NCBI GenBank assembly: GCA_009777175.1
Contig: WRMI01000032.1
Coordinates: forward strand, 1-33,194
Length of the DNA: 33,194 bases
Reading direction: 5' to 3'
Source of the DNA: Marinilabiliaceae bacterium
GTDB lineage: Bacteria > Bacteroidota > Bacteroidia > Bacteroidales > Marinilabiliaceae
Translations under genes and position numbers: made by a program
Shown here: positions 22,700-31,052 of the stretch, piece after piece
Layout of the letters: the number at the start of each line of letters is the position of its first letter
How positions within the stretch are numbered: position 1 is the stretch's first letter
Notes under the pieces: generated by a model
Told to the model about the DNA's origin: nothing
Database searches by the model: none
What the model saw: the letters and a program-made list of their open reading frames with translations, nothing else

Positions 22700-24277
22700 T
22701 TAATTCCATCCGGGGTTTTGAATCAAAGGAAATTGAGTTCCTTCAGTTTTGCTAATATCATTTTGCGGAATTGGTAAATACTTTTTTTCTGGGGTAAAAG
22801 TACGCGACCAAGTCCACGTAACTGGGTTTTTACCATCCACGCCGGGAGTAGTTTCTGTAATGTTTTCGGTTAAAATACTTACGGCATCTCCCCATCTGAT
22901 TAAATCCCAAAACCGCATTCCTTCACCAATAAATTCTCTTCTTTTTTCGAGTTTCAAATTGGTTTCATTTATTGTCAATGCGGGCGCTGTGCCATTGAAT
23001 GCTCTATTACGTACTTCGTTAAAACAATCTTGCGCACTAACCCCTTGTTGTGCAGACTGATTTAAAACTCCAACTAATTCAGCATAATTTAGTAATGTTT
23101 CTGCATATCTGAAAATACGTAGGTTATTACCGTAGTTCAAGTCTTGGTCGCCGGGTAAATCATTATATCCGATACGTGCGGCATATTTTCTGTTAAAATA
23201 TCCTGTATCTTGGAATCTTGGATTATAAGTTTTTCCGCGCCAATTGTTTATTGAGCCTTCTTTACGGGTATCTTTATCTTCAAAAAGTTGTTCCCAAAGA
23301 AAAGGTCGTATCGGACTAAAACCCCATCCACCTTTAAATACTTCTTCGGGGTCTGTTAAACCTTCGGGCGATATAAATGCGGGAAGATTTGTACCGTATC
23401 CTTCCCAAGCGCCTCCCCATCTTCTACCAGACGGCAATTGGTTTGTTTCAAAAATTGATTCTGAAGAAAATTCACCTTCACTCTCCCACAGTTTGTCAAA
23501 GTCATCAAAAAGTTGATATTCGTTTGAAGCAATTATAGCAGCCATATCAGCAGTTATTTCAGCATATTTAGCGGCATCTTTTTGATACAACACTACTCGT
23601 GCTTTTAACATTAACAGTGCGGCTTTGTTTGCTCTGCCAATTTCGTTACCTTTTGTTGCCATCGGTAAGATATTCAAATCTTCCGCTGCTTTAATATCAT
23701 CCATAATAAAAGCATAAATTTCGTCTGCTTTATATTGAGGAGCCAAAAAAGGGTATTCTAATGGTTGCGTAAAATAAGGAATATTACCCCAAAATTTCCA
23801 AAGCAAATGTGTGTAATATGCACGTAAAAAAAGCGCTTCGGCTTTATATCTTTTAACGTTGTCGGGGTTACTTCCTTCAAGGGCATTTTCGGCAGATAAT
23901 ATTGTATTGTTACATCGGGCAATTCCTACGAAATATATCTTCCACAGCCCGCCAATAATTTGTGATGGCGTTGAGGTGAAAGTAGCAAGATTATACAATT
24001 GCTGTTGGTCACCCGCTGAGCCTCCTCCTTTAAAACAGTCATCAGAACGAAGGTCAGACATCAACAAAAGACTGTTATAGTTGTAATCTGCATAAGAATC
24101 AAACAATAAAATCTGATATGCGGACACAAGATTAGAAAAAATCACTTCTTCAGTTGCTGGAGCACCAGCTTCTAAATTCCCTGCTGATTCAGCCGATAGA
24201 AAATCATCTGTGCAAGAACTAAAACTTAAATATCCTGCAAAGGTAATTATTGTTATTAAAAAACTATATTTTTTCAT
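22700..24277 (-). CDS. SusD/RagB family outer-membrane glycan-binding lipoprotein
   Basis: The 525-residue lipoprotein (Cys22 after LSFSS) forms the lid of a SusCD importer. Family marks include the N-terminal CTDDFL, a TPR-like helical body (RYKAEALFLRAYYTHLLWKFWGNIPYF, NKAALLMLKARVVLYQKD), and the C-terminal LKLEKRREFIGEGMRFWDLIRWG followed by YLPIPQNDI. It is complete. It starts 21 bases after the susC stop codon and precedes the glycan-binding protein, a standard operon order. Confidence 0.97.
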   Translation of the reverse strand: MKKYSFLITIITFAGYLSFSSCTDDFLSAESAGNLEAGAPATEEVIFSNLVSAYQILLFDSYADYNYNSLLLMSDLRSDDCFKGGGSAGDQQQLYNLATFTSTPSQIIGGLWKIYFVGIARCNNTILSAENALEGSNPDNVKRYKAEALFLRAYYTHLLWKFWGNIPYFTQPLEYPFLAPQYKADEIYAFIMDDIKAAEDLNILPMATKGNEIGRANKAALLMLKARVVLYQKDAAKYAEITADMAAIIASNEYQLFDDFDKLWESEGEFSSESIFETNQLPSGRRWGGAWEGYGTNLPAFISPEGLTDPEEVFKGGWGFSPIRPFLWEQLFEDKDTRKEGSINNWRGKTYNPRFQDTGYFNRKYAARIGYNDLPGDQDLNYGNNLRIFRYAETLLNYAELVGVLNQSAQQGVSAQDCFNEVRNRAFNGTAPALTINETNLKLEKRREFIGEGMRFWDLIRWGDAVSILTENITETTPGVDGKNPVTWTWSRTFTPEKKYLPIPQNDISKTEGTQFPLIQNPGWN

Positions 24278-24298
24278 ATTATAATAAATTTTAATAGG

Positions 24299-27200
24299 TT
24301 AAAAAGAAATATTAGCACCAATTGAAACCGTTCTTGCTTGAGGATAAATACCTCTGTCAACTCCCATACGGTTATATTCATTAGTTGTTGCGGCTTCAGG
24401 GTCGAAACCATCGAATTTGGTGAATGTAAGTAAATTTTCACCTGCAACAAAAAATCTGCACCGTTCAACTGAAACAATTTTGGTCAGTCTTACGGGTATC
24501 GTATATCCTAATTGGACTGATTTGAGTCGAATATAAGAACCATCCTTAATATACAGGTCGGACGATTTCCAATTTCCATTAGGGTCTGATGATGTCATTC
24601 GTGGAATTCTATCAGACGTACCTTCGCCGTGCCATCTTTGTAACATCCATTGAGGGCGGTTCATAGATGGAATATCTGCTCTTTGGTTAAAATCAAACAT
24701 ATCGTTTCCTTGTGTTCCTTGCAAAAATACGTTTAAATCAAAACCTTTGAAATCAGCACCGAGCGTAAATCCAAATACCCAATCGGGCATCGCTTTGCCA
24801 ATTTTAGTTCTATCGGCATCACCAATTGGACCGTCATTTTTAAGACTAACAAAACGTACATCACCGGGTTGAGCAAGCGGTTGAAGTAGTTGCGGATTTC
24901 CATTTGCGTCTGTATAAGTATAACTATTAACTTCATCCAACGATTGAAATACTCCGTCTGTTTTTAAACCATAAAAATAAGGAAAAACTTCACCAGAAGA
25001 GGCTCTAATAAATTCACCAACACCGGCTGCGCCTGCGTTTTCTATTGTCAGAAAACCAGATTCTGTACCAAGATTAACTAACTTATTTTTGATATAAGAA
25101 GCATTTCCCGAAATCCAATATTTAAACCCATCAACTCTACCTTTCCAACCAAGTTCAAACTCCATACCATAGTTTTTCATTTCGCCACCAACATTAGCCC
25201 AAGGAGCGCCTTGTCCGACATAATCGGGTATTGTAGGGCTTAATAACAACATTCCCACTGTGTTCTTTATATAATAATCGAAATCAAAATGTAAAGCGCC
25301 TGCAAACATTCTCAAATCTAAACCAATATTTATTTGGTCAGACTCTTCCCATTTAAGGTCAGGATTTGGCAATGCTGCGGGCGATGTTCCGTTATACATT
25401 GTACCCGTACCTCCGGGGTTTGTATCACCAAGAATATAAGTGCCTCCAAAATAATAATTTTGTTTGCCATCCATTAGTGCTGTATATCTCAAATCTTTAA
25501 TATTTTCATTACCGTTTCGACCCCAACTTGCTCTAATTTTCACAACATCTAACCATTCTATTCCCATATCACTCATAAATGCTTCGTTCATTAAGTTCCA
25601 ACCAATTGAAATAGCGGGGAAATTTGCCCATTTATTGTTTGCGCCAAATCGAGACGACCCATCTCTTCTAAACGTAGCCTGAACCATATATCTTTCGTCA
25701 TAATTGTAAGAAAGTCGCGTAAAATACGATGCGAGAGCGTTAAAATTAGCGTCTCCGATGTTTCCACTTACACGATGCTGAGTTTCTTCTCCAATGGCGC
25801 TATCAAGATGCCCTTTTATAGGGTCATCACTCGGAAGATTGATTGCCGAACCATATAAATGCCGCAATGTATATTTGAAGGCAGATTGTCCTAAAACAAA
25901 ATTAATAGCGTGAACACCAAATAATTTATCATAACTGAAATAGTTCTCGGTCTGCCAAGCGTAACCTCTATTCATTGAACTCCAAACTTCACCTTTTCCT
26001 TCATCAATACTTTTTCCTTGTGGAGCAAGAAAATATGGATGTACATATCCGTTATTTCCCCAAAACGCTAAATCCACACTATAACTGCTTCTAAATTTTA
26101 GTTGGGGTAAAATAGATATTTCGCCCCAAAATGATGACACAAATTTGTCGTCATTAAATATATCAGAATTATTTTGATGTAACATCGCTACGGGATTTGC
26201 AATTTCCTGAAAACCAGCGGGCGGTAAAGAGAAAACTTTTCCATCTTTATCTGTTACTGCTAAAGGTTGCCTTCTTAGTACTGCATCTACCTCGTTTTCA
26301 GGGACATATACAGGAATTGTTGGGTCGAAAGCCAGTGCACTTCCTAAAATTGAACCCCACTCAGAATTGTCGTCAATTGCAGTGGATTCTGACCGCGAAT
26401 AGCCAATGTTTGTGCCAACTTGTAATTTGTTCAAAAAATTACGGTTGCTTTCTTCATATATCGTATATATGTTGTTGAAACGCAAACTGTACCGTTCATA
26501 ATTTGATTTTCCAAAATTACCGCCAACAATTCCATCTTGTTTGAAATAGCCAAAAGAGAGGAAATAGTTGTTTTTTGCGTTTCCGCCTGTAACACTAACT
26601 TGATGACTAATAATAGGTGCATTGTAATTAAAGACTTCGTCTTGCCAATCGGTAGTCTTAGCACCTGCAACCATATCTGGCGTATATCTCGGACTTCCGT
26701 TGTCGTTGACATCTTGCTCGTTCATCAAAATCATATATTCACGGGCATTTAACAACGTTTTTTTCTTCCAAGGATTTTGCCAACCATAACTTACATCATA
26801 ATTGATGGTCGATTTTCCTTCTTTACCCGATTTTGTTGTAATTAAAATTACTCCATTAGCGCCTCGTGTCCCATAAATTGCGGCAGATGCGGCATCTTTA
26901 AGCACTTCTACTGATTCTATATCAGCAGGGTTTAAGTAGTTTAAACCTCCTACAACGGGCATACCATCAATGATATACAAGGGGTCACTGTTGTTAATTG
27001 TGCCTACTCCTCGAACTCGTACTTTTGAGTCAGCATTTGGCTGCCCCGAACTCTGAACAATTTGAACTCCTGAAACTTTCCCTTTTAACACATTTTCAAT
27101 TCGTGTAGGCGTTTCTTTGTTTAAATCATCAGATGTAGCACGACTAATTGCCGCCGTTACAACGCTCTTTTTCTGCACTCCGTAGCCAATTACTACTACT

Positions 27201-27508
27201 TCGCTTAGTGCTTTAAAATCTTCGTTTAGTTCTACCTTAAAATCAAGGTTATTTTCTACTGAAACTTCTTTGGTAATAAATCCCAAAAAGGAAAATACCA
27301 TTGCATCTTCAGGAGTTGCGTTAATTTTAAAGGCTCCGTTCATGTCTGTAATAGTACCGTAATTAGTGCCTTTTATCATAACATTCACGCCAATAAGCGG
27401 TTCGCCATCTTCCGCTGACGTTACTACCCCTGAGATTTGATTAGTTTGCGCTTGAACTACCCAAATAAAGAATATTCCAAGCAAAAATAATAAAAAGTGT
27501 TTTCTCAT
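24299..27508 (-). CDS. SusC/RagA family TonB-dependent transporter
   Basis: The 1069-residue outer-membrane transporter has a signal peptide (cut after VVQA), a carboxypeptidase-regulatory-like domain (about 24-105, ISGVVTSAEDGEPLIGVNVMIKGTN), a plug domain with VVVIGYGVQKK, RVRGVGTINNSDPLYIIDGMPV and DIESVEVLKDAASAAIYGTRGANGVILITTK, and a C-terminal beta-barrel ending in aromatic residues (SIGANISF). It imports oligosaccharides presented by SusD, using TonB energy. With GH16 and GH3 downstream, the likely substrate is a beta-1,3-glucan. No SusR, hybrid two-component or ECF sigma/anti-sigma regulator is in the window. Confidence 0.97.
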   Translation of the reverse strand: MRKHFLLFLLGIFFIWVVQAQTNQISGVVTSAEDGEPLIGVNVMIKGTNYGTITDMNGAFKINATPEDAMVFSFLGFITKEVSVENNLDFKVELNEDFKALSEVVVIGYGVQKKSVVTAAISRATSDDLNKETPTRIENVLKGKVSGVQIVQSSGQPNADSKVRVRGVGTINNSDPLYIIDGMPVVGGLNYLNPADIESVEVLKDAASAAIYGTRGANGVILITTKSGKEGKSTINYDVSYGWQNPWKKKTLLNAREYMILMNEQDVNDNGSPRYTPDMVAGAKTTDWQDEVFNYNAPIISHQVSVTGGNAKNNYFLSFGYFKQDGIVGGNFGKSNYERYSLRFNNIYTIYEESNRNFLNKLQVGTNIGYSRSESTAIDDNSEWGSILGSALAFDPTIPVYVPENEVDAVLRRQPLAVTDKDGKVFSLPPAGFQEIANPVAMLHQNNSDIFNDDKFVSSFWGEISILPQLKFRSSYSVDLAFWGNNGYVHPYFLAPQGKSIDEGKGEVWSSMNRGYAWQTENYFSYDKLFGVHAINFVLGQSAFKYTLRHLYGSAINLPSDDPIKGHLDSAIGEETQHRVSGNIGDANFNALASYFTRLSYNYDERYMVQATFRRDGSSRFGANNKWANFPAISIGWNLMNEAFMSDMGIEWLDVVKIRASWGRNGNENIKDLRYTALMDGKQNYYFGGTYILGDTNPGGTGTMYNGTSPAALPNPDLKWEESDQINIGLDLRMFAGALHFDFDYYIKNTVGMLLLSPTIPDYVGQGAPWANVGGEMKNYGMEFELGWKGRVDGFKYWISGNASYIKNKLVNLGTESGFLTIENAGAAGVGEFIRASSGEVFPYFYGLKTDGVFQSLDEVNSYTYTDANGNPQLLQPLAQPGDVRFVSLKNDGPIGDADRTKIGKAMPDWVFGFTLGADFKGFDLNVFLQGTQGNDMFDFNQRADIPSMNRPQWMLQRWHGEGTSDRIPRMTSSDPNGNWKSSDLYIKDGSYIRLKSVQLGYTIPVRLTKIVSVERCRFFVAGENLLTFTKFDGFDPEAATTNEYNRMGVDRGIYPQARTVSIGANISF

Positions 27509-27538
27509 ATATAAACCGAATTAATTTAAAAATTTATG

Positions 27539-27546
27539 CAAATATA
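27539..27546 (-). promoter_or_regulatory. Likely -7 box of the susC operon
   Basis: The minus strand reads TATATTTG, a match to TAnnTTTG, 31 bases before the susC ATG. A TTTG at 27563-27566 lies 16 bases further upstream, a little closer than the usual -33 spacing. Confidence 0.6.
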
Positions 27547-27801
27547 GTAATTAATTTAAAAACAAAAAAATTAAACTTTTTTTTCTGAATTTTTTTAACC
27601 ACAAATTACACGAATTACGAATTAGTTGTGATATAATTATTTATTTGTGTATCTAAAATTTTTATTTTTGTTATTTAAGTTGCATTATTCATAATATTTA
27701 TTTTTAATAGTTTCAGAGTTCCTAACTTGGCAAACCCTATTACTTTAACATTCAAAGCATTACGAAAATGTTCCCGCAAACTAAAAATGTCGCATTTTAC
27801 T

Positions 27802-27871
27802 GAGATGCCCCGAATTGCGCTTATTGGGCGATCGCGAGGGTACGCACTCTACCGAGTGTTGCTGCGTGGGA
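27802..27871 (+). repeat. Dispersed element GATGCCCCGAATTGCGC, copy 1
   Basis: Begins GAGATGCCCCGAATTGCGCT and ends CTCTACCGAGTGTTGCTGCG TGGG. The second copy is at 32162-32252, with the same ends and a longer middle. The end contains a small perfect hairpin, CACTC-TACC-GAGTG in copy 2 and the equivalent here. The two copies flank the AbiE/Rpn/unknown-gene island in direct orientation. Confidence 0.75.
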
Positions 27872-27991
27872 TGTAAAGCCTTGCTTAACTAAATCTAACA
27901 ATAATAAAGTTTTATTGTGCTAAATCACAGCACAGGGTAAAAATATTTTTTTGATATTTTTAATTTTGCATCATTAATACATATTTTTATG

Positions 27992-27999
27992 TATCTTTG
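27992..27999 (+). promoter_or_regulatory. -7 box of the AbiE operon
   Basis: TATCTTTG is a perfect fit to TAnnTTTG and lies 22 bases before the ATG at 28022. An ATG at 27989 overlaps this box, so it cannot be the true start. A TTTG at 27965-27968 is a possible though distant -33 element. Confidence 0.7.
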
Positions 28000-28021
28000 C
28001 CGAAATTTTAAAGTAGATATA

Positions 28022-28786
28022 ATGAAGTACATAAAAGATTTGCATCGTTTGAGGGTGTTTCGCAAGAAGGACGTTGTGTCATTCAGTAAGGATGAGAATG
28101 TTGCGAAAGAAATTTTGCGCCGCTACAAAAAAGAGGGATTGATATCTCAAGTTCGGCGCGATTTGTACGTGGCTACAGACTTGGCGACCAAAGCAAGCCT
28201 CGCCTCAAAGTTCGAAATAGCCTCACACATAACGCCTTCGTCAAGCATTGCATACCACACGGCGCTCGAATATCACGGCTTGGCGCATCAGGTTTTCTAC
28301 CGACTGTATGTGTCTTCAAATCAGTCGTTTCGCAATTTTGATTACGATGGTATAGAATATGTTTTTTGCAGGGCAACATCGGAAATGGGCGTAGTACATC
28401 CTGTTACCGATAATCGCGTCAGAGTGACGGACTTGGAGCGTACTATCGTTGACTGTGTCAACCGAATTGATTTGTGCGGAGGATTGGACGAACTTATTCA
28501 ATGCCTTGCAATTACTACCTACGTGAACGAGCGCAAATTGCTTGAATACCTGAATTGTTTTGACAAACAGTTTCTTTATCAGAAAACGGGGTTTATTCTC
28601 GCGTATTTTCAAAAAGAGATGAAATTGAGTGATGATTTTTTTGCGTTTTGCCGTTCAAAAGTGGGTAAAAGTACGAGATATCTTACTGATAGCGGCTCAT
28701 CAGACACATTTTTCAGTGAATGGAAATTGTGTGCGCCAGCAAATATTCTTTCATTTTTAGAACAGGGGGGCAGCGAACATGTATAA
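28022..28786 (+). CDS. abiEi: AbiEi-family antitoxin (type IV toxin-antitoxin)
   Basis: The 254-residue protein is the antitoxin and transcriptional autorepressor of an AbiE system. Its first 50 residues form the winged-helix region (LHRLRVFRKKDVVSFSKDENVAKEILRRYKKEGLISQVRRDLYV), followed by the AbiEi core with SSSIAYHTALEYHGL and the RVTDLERTIVDCVNR segment. The start is set at 28022 because the upstream ATG lies inside the promoter. It overlaps the toxin gene by 8 bases (GAACATGTATAA), indicating translational coupling. The base composition is near 50 percent GC in its first half, well above the neighbours, a sign of transfer. Confidence 0.88.
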   Translation: MKYIKDLHRLRVFRKKDVVSFSKDENVAKEILRRYKKEGLISQVRRDLYVATDLATKASLASKFEIASHITPSSSIAYHTALEYHGLAHQVFYRLYVSSNQSFRNFDYDGIEYVFCRATSEMGVVHPVTDNRVRVTDLERTIVDCVNRIDLCGGLDELIQCLAITTYVNERKLLEYLNCFDKQFLYQKTGFILAYFQKEMKLSDDFFAFCRSKVGKSTRYLTDSGSSDTFFSEWKLCAPANILSFLEQGGSEHV

Positions 28787-29732
28787 TTACAGCAAAAATT
28801 TTTTAGACGCGATGGCTGCCGAAATCGGATTTATTCGAGACCCATTGGAAAAAATGTTTCGATTGTACGAAGTTTTGCAGTTCCTCAACAGCCATCCGTC
28901 AACCGCCGAACGCCTTGCACTGAAAGGCGGCACGGCTATCAATCTCACTGTTTTCAACTTACCGAGATTGTCCGTTGATATTGATTTGGATTTTACCGTG
29001 AACTGCAATCGCGACGAAATGATAAGCACCCGCACTGTAATAAACAACGACATTCTTAATTTTATGTTTTCGCGGGGATATGCCATAAGTCCGAACACAA
29101 AAAATCCTCACTCGCTTGATTCGTGGGTATTTTACTTTCAAAATGCCGCCGGAAATAGAGATAACATAAAGATTGAAATCAATTATTCGATGCGTTGCCA
29201 CGTTATGCCTATTGTAAAAAAAAGCATAAATGTTGATATTCTTGGACTTACCGACAAGTTGGCAACACTTTCGACGCTCGAATTATTTGGCGGAAAAATA
29301 AAAGCACTAATAGAGAGAAATGCACCAAGAGACTTGTACGATATTCAAAATATGCTAAAACATTGCATAATAGGCGATGGCGAACAGGATTTAATGCGAA
29401 AAATCGTTATTTTCTACCTTGTCCTTGGCAGTAGAAAAAAGATAGATTTTCTATTGAATTTCGATGCAATAGACACGCTGAAATATCCGCAAATACGCGC
29501 TAATCTTATGCCTTTGCTGAAGAAAAGCGAGCGATTTGATTTTGAAACGGCTAAATCAGAAGTCAAAACATATCTATCTCAATTGATGATACTTACCGAC
29601 AATGAAAAAATGTTTATCGAAAATTTCAACAAAGGCATTTATCAACCCGAATTGTTATTTAACGATGCAGAAATAATTAGTCGGGTGAGAGAACATCCGC
29701 TGGCGGTGTGGAAGACAAGGGTGCGTGGATAA
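28779..29732 (+). CDS. abiEii: AbiEii/AbiGii nucleotidyltransferase toxin
   Basis: The 317-residue protein is the nucleotidyltransferase toxin of the AbiE pair, a growth-arresting and phage-abortive module. It shows the family motifs in order: ALKGGTAINL (47-56), RLSVDIDLDF with the metal-binding DxD (67-69), then an IKIEINYS strand and ELFGGKIKALIERNAPRDLYDI (about 190-211). The length is normal and all key residues are present, so it is probably active. A GGGGGG run 8 to 13 bases before the ATG is unusual for a leader here and could act as a ribosome-binding site. Confidence 0.9.
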   Translation: MYNYSKNFLDAMAAEIGFIRDPLEKMFRLYEVLQFLNSHPSTAERLALKGGTAINLTVFNLPRLSVDIDLDFTVNCNRDEMISTRTVINNDILNFMFSRGYAISPNTKNPHSLDSWVFYFQNAAGNRDNIKIEINYSMRCHVMPIVKKSINVDILGLTDKLATLSTLELFGGKIKALIERNAPRDLYDIQNMLKHCIIGDGEQDLMRKIVIFYLVLGSRKKIDFLLNFDAIDTLKYPQIRANLMPLLKKSERFDFETAKSEVKTYLSQLMILTDNEKMFIENFNKGIYQPELLFNDAEIISRVREHPLAVWKTRVRG

Positions 29733-29856
29733 CATCAAAAGTGATTTTATTTTTTTGTTTTCACTAAATATGTGCTGTAACTCGCTAATAGGTTAAATAA
29801 ACATAAATTAATATAAATAAATATAAAAAAGTTTTTATTTTTTTTTAAAAAGTTAT

Positions 29857-29864
29857 TACCTTTG
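29857..29864 (+). promoter_or_regulatory. -7 box of the first Rpn gene
   Basis: TACCTTTG matches TAnnTTTG and is followed by GCGGCGGTAAA, almost the same wording as behind the -7 box of the second Rpn gene at 32535. The start codon lies 32 bases downstream. Confidence 0.65.
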
Positions 29865-29896
29865 CGGCGGTAAATCTTTAAAAATTTAAACATTTG

Positions 29897-30842
29897 ATGG
29901 AAAACAGACGTATCGCTGCCTTTTTTGTTGAGACATTGACAGGCGAGCAAGTCGTGGATATTGCAATGATGCCTAAAGAATATACCTACGAAAAAAAACC
30001 AAAAAAAAGAAAAAAGAAGTCGGAAACGAAAAAGAAGAAGTAGAAATTTTATCGGTAATACGATATGATTTTGTTGCCACAATCCGCACTGCTGGAAACG
30101 AAAATAAAAAAGTATTAATAGAAATACAGAAATCTAGTAAACCGACCGACCTAATTCGTTTTCGGACATATATAGGCGAACAATACAAACTTCAAGATGT
30201 AGTTGAAGTAAAAACAGGAAAAGTCGAAAAAGCATTACCAATAATATGTATCTATTTGTTAGGTTTTACAATACCAAAAATAAAAGCGCCTGCAATAAAA
30301 GTAAATCGTACTTATACAGATATGATTGGCAAAACAGAAATAAAGCATAAAAGCAGGCTAATAGAGGCGCTTACTCACGATGGCTATTTTGTCCAGATAC
30401 CTTATATAAAAGGGAAACCGAGTACATTATTAGAAAAATTGTTGAGTGTTTTTGAACAGCAATTTTTCATAGATGACAAAGAGACCACCAAAGAATACGA
30501 TTATCCTATTGATAATGAGAATGTTAAAACGATGGTAGAGATACTACAGCATGCAGCCTCAGATGCAAAATCGAAAAGAGAGATGGAAGCCGCGTGGTGG
30601 GCAGACCAAGACGAAAAAGAATACGAAAGAATGGAAAAAGAAATTGAAGAAAACAAAAAAGAAATTGAAGAAAACAAAAAACGATTGAAGAAAAAGAGAA
30701 AACGATTGAAGAAAAAGAGAAAACAATAGAAGAAAAAGAGAAAACAATAGAAGAAAAAGAGAAAACAATAGAAGAAAAAGAGAAAACAATAGAAGAGCAA
30801 CAAAAAGAAATAGCAGAATTAAAAAAAATGATGGGAAAATAA
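29897..30842 (+). pseudogene. Rpn-family PD-(D/E)XK nuclease, frame-broken
   Basis: The gene resembles the Rpn gene at 32568 but lacks about 25 N-terminal codons, including the PMYDAVFKSLM segment. Frame 0 runs from the ATG at 29897 to a stop at 30041 (48 residues ending in a Lys/Arg run). The homology then continues in the -1 frame: VEILSVIRYDFVATIRT, KVLIEIQKSS (catalytic Asp and Glu-x-Gln), RFRTYIGEQYK and EALTHDGYF, to a stop at 30729. The change occurs at A AAA AAG (30010-30016), a canonical -1 slippery heptamer in register. A second -1 step within A-runs near 30676 would open a tail of KTIEEKE repeats ending ELKKMMGK at 30842. It may be a decayed gene, a phase-variable one, or one using programmed frameshifting. 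Confidence 0.75.
30682..30806 (+). repeat. 21-base repeat encoding a KTIEEKE coiled-coil tail
   Basis: Six to seven copies of a 21-base unit (AAACAATAGAAGAAAAAGAG type). In the Rpn-tail frame they encode the heptad KTIEEKE, an ideal coiled coil. In the frame reached without a second shift they give only LKKKRKR. Confidence 0.85.
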
Positions 30843-31052
30843 CAATTAAAAAAGTTTTCAAAAAAATGCAATGCTGACTAAATAAATATTATCAAATCAA
30901 TAATAAATAACCTAATTAAAATATAAATTTTGGGAAAATACGGTGCAGAGTGCACAATGGAGCGTTTAGAAAATAAGAAATTTATGCGAAAGCCCTCGTG
31001 CAAAAATCCAAAATTTACGAGTGCGCACACCTTTTGGCATTCTATGGTATGA

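Larger units (their letters stand above)
27547..28021. other. Intergenic region between the PUL and the AbiE operon
   Basis: The divergent gap holds the susC promoter region, an ACAAATTACACGAATTACGA phrase (about 27602-27621), a dispersed GC-richer element (27802-27871), and the AbiE promoter. No gene is visible. The transition from about 33 percent GC in the PUL to about 50 percent in the AbiEi gene happens here. Confidence 0.6.

Noticed and set aside
30501-30871. Three long Phe/Leu/Ser-rich minus-strand frames
   Set aside because: They are the reverse reading of the KTIEEKE/LKKKRKR repeat of the Rpn gene.
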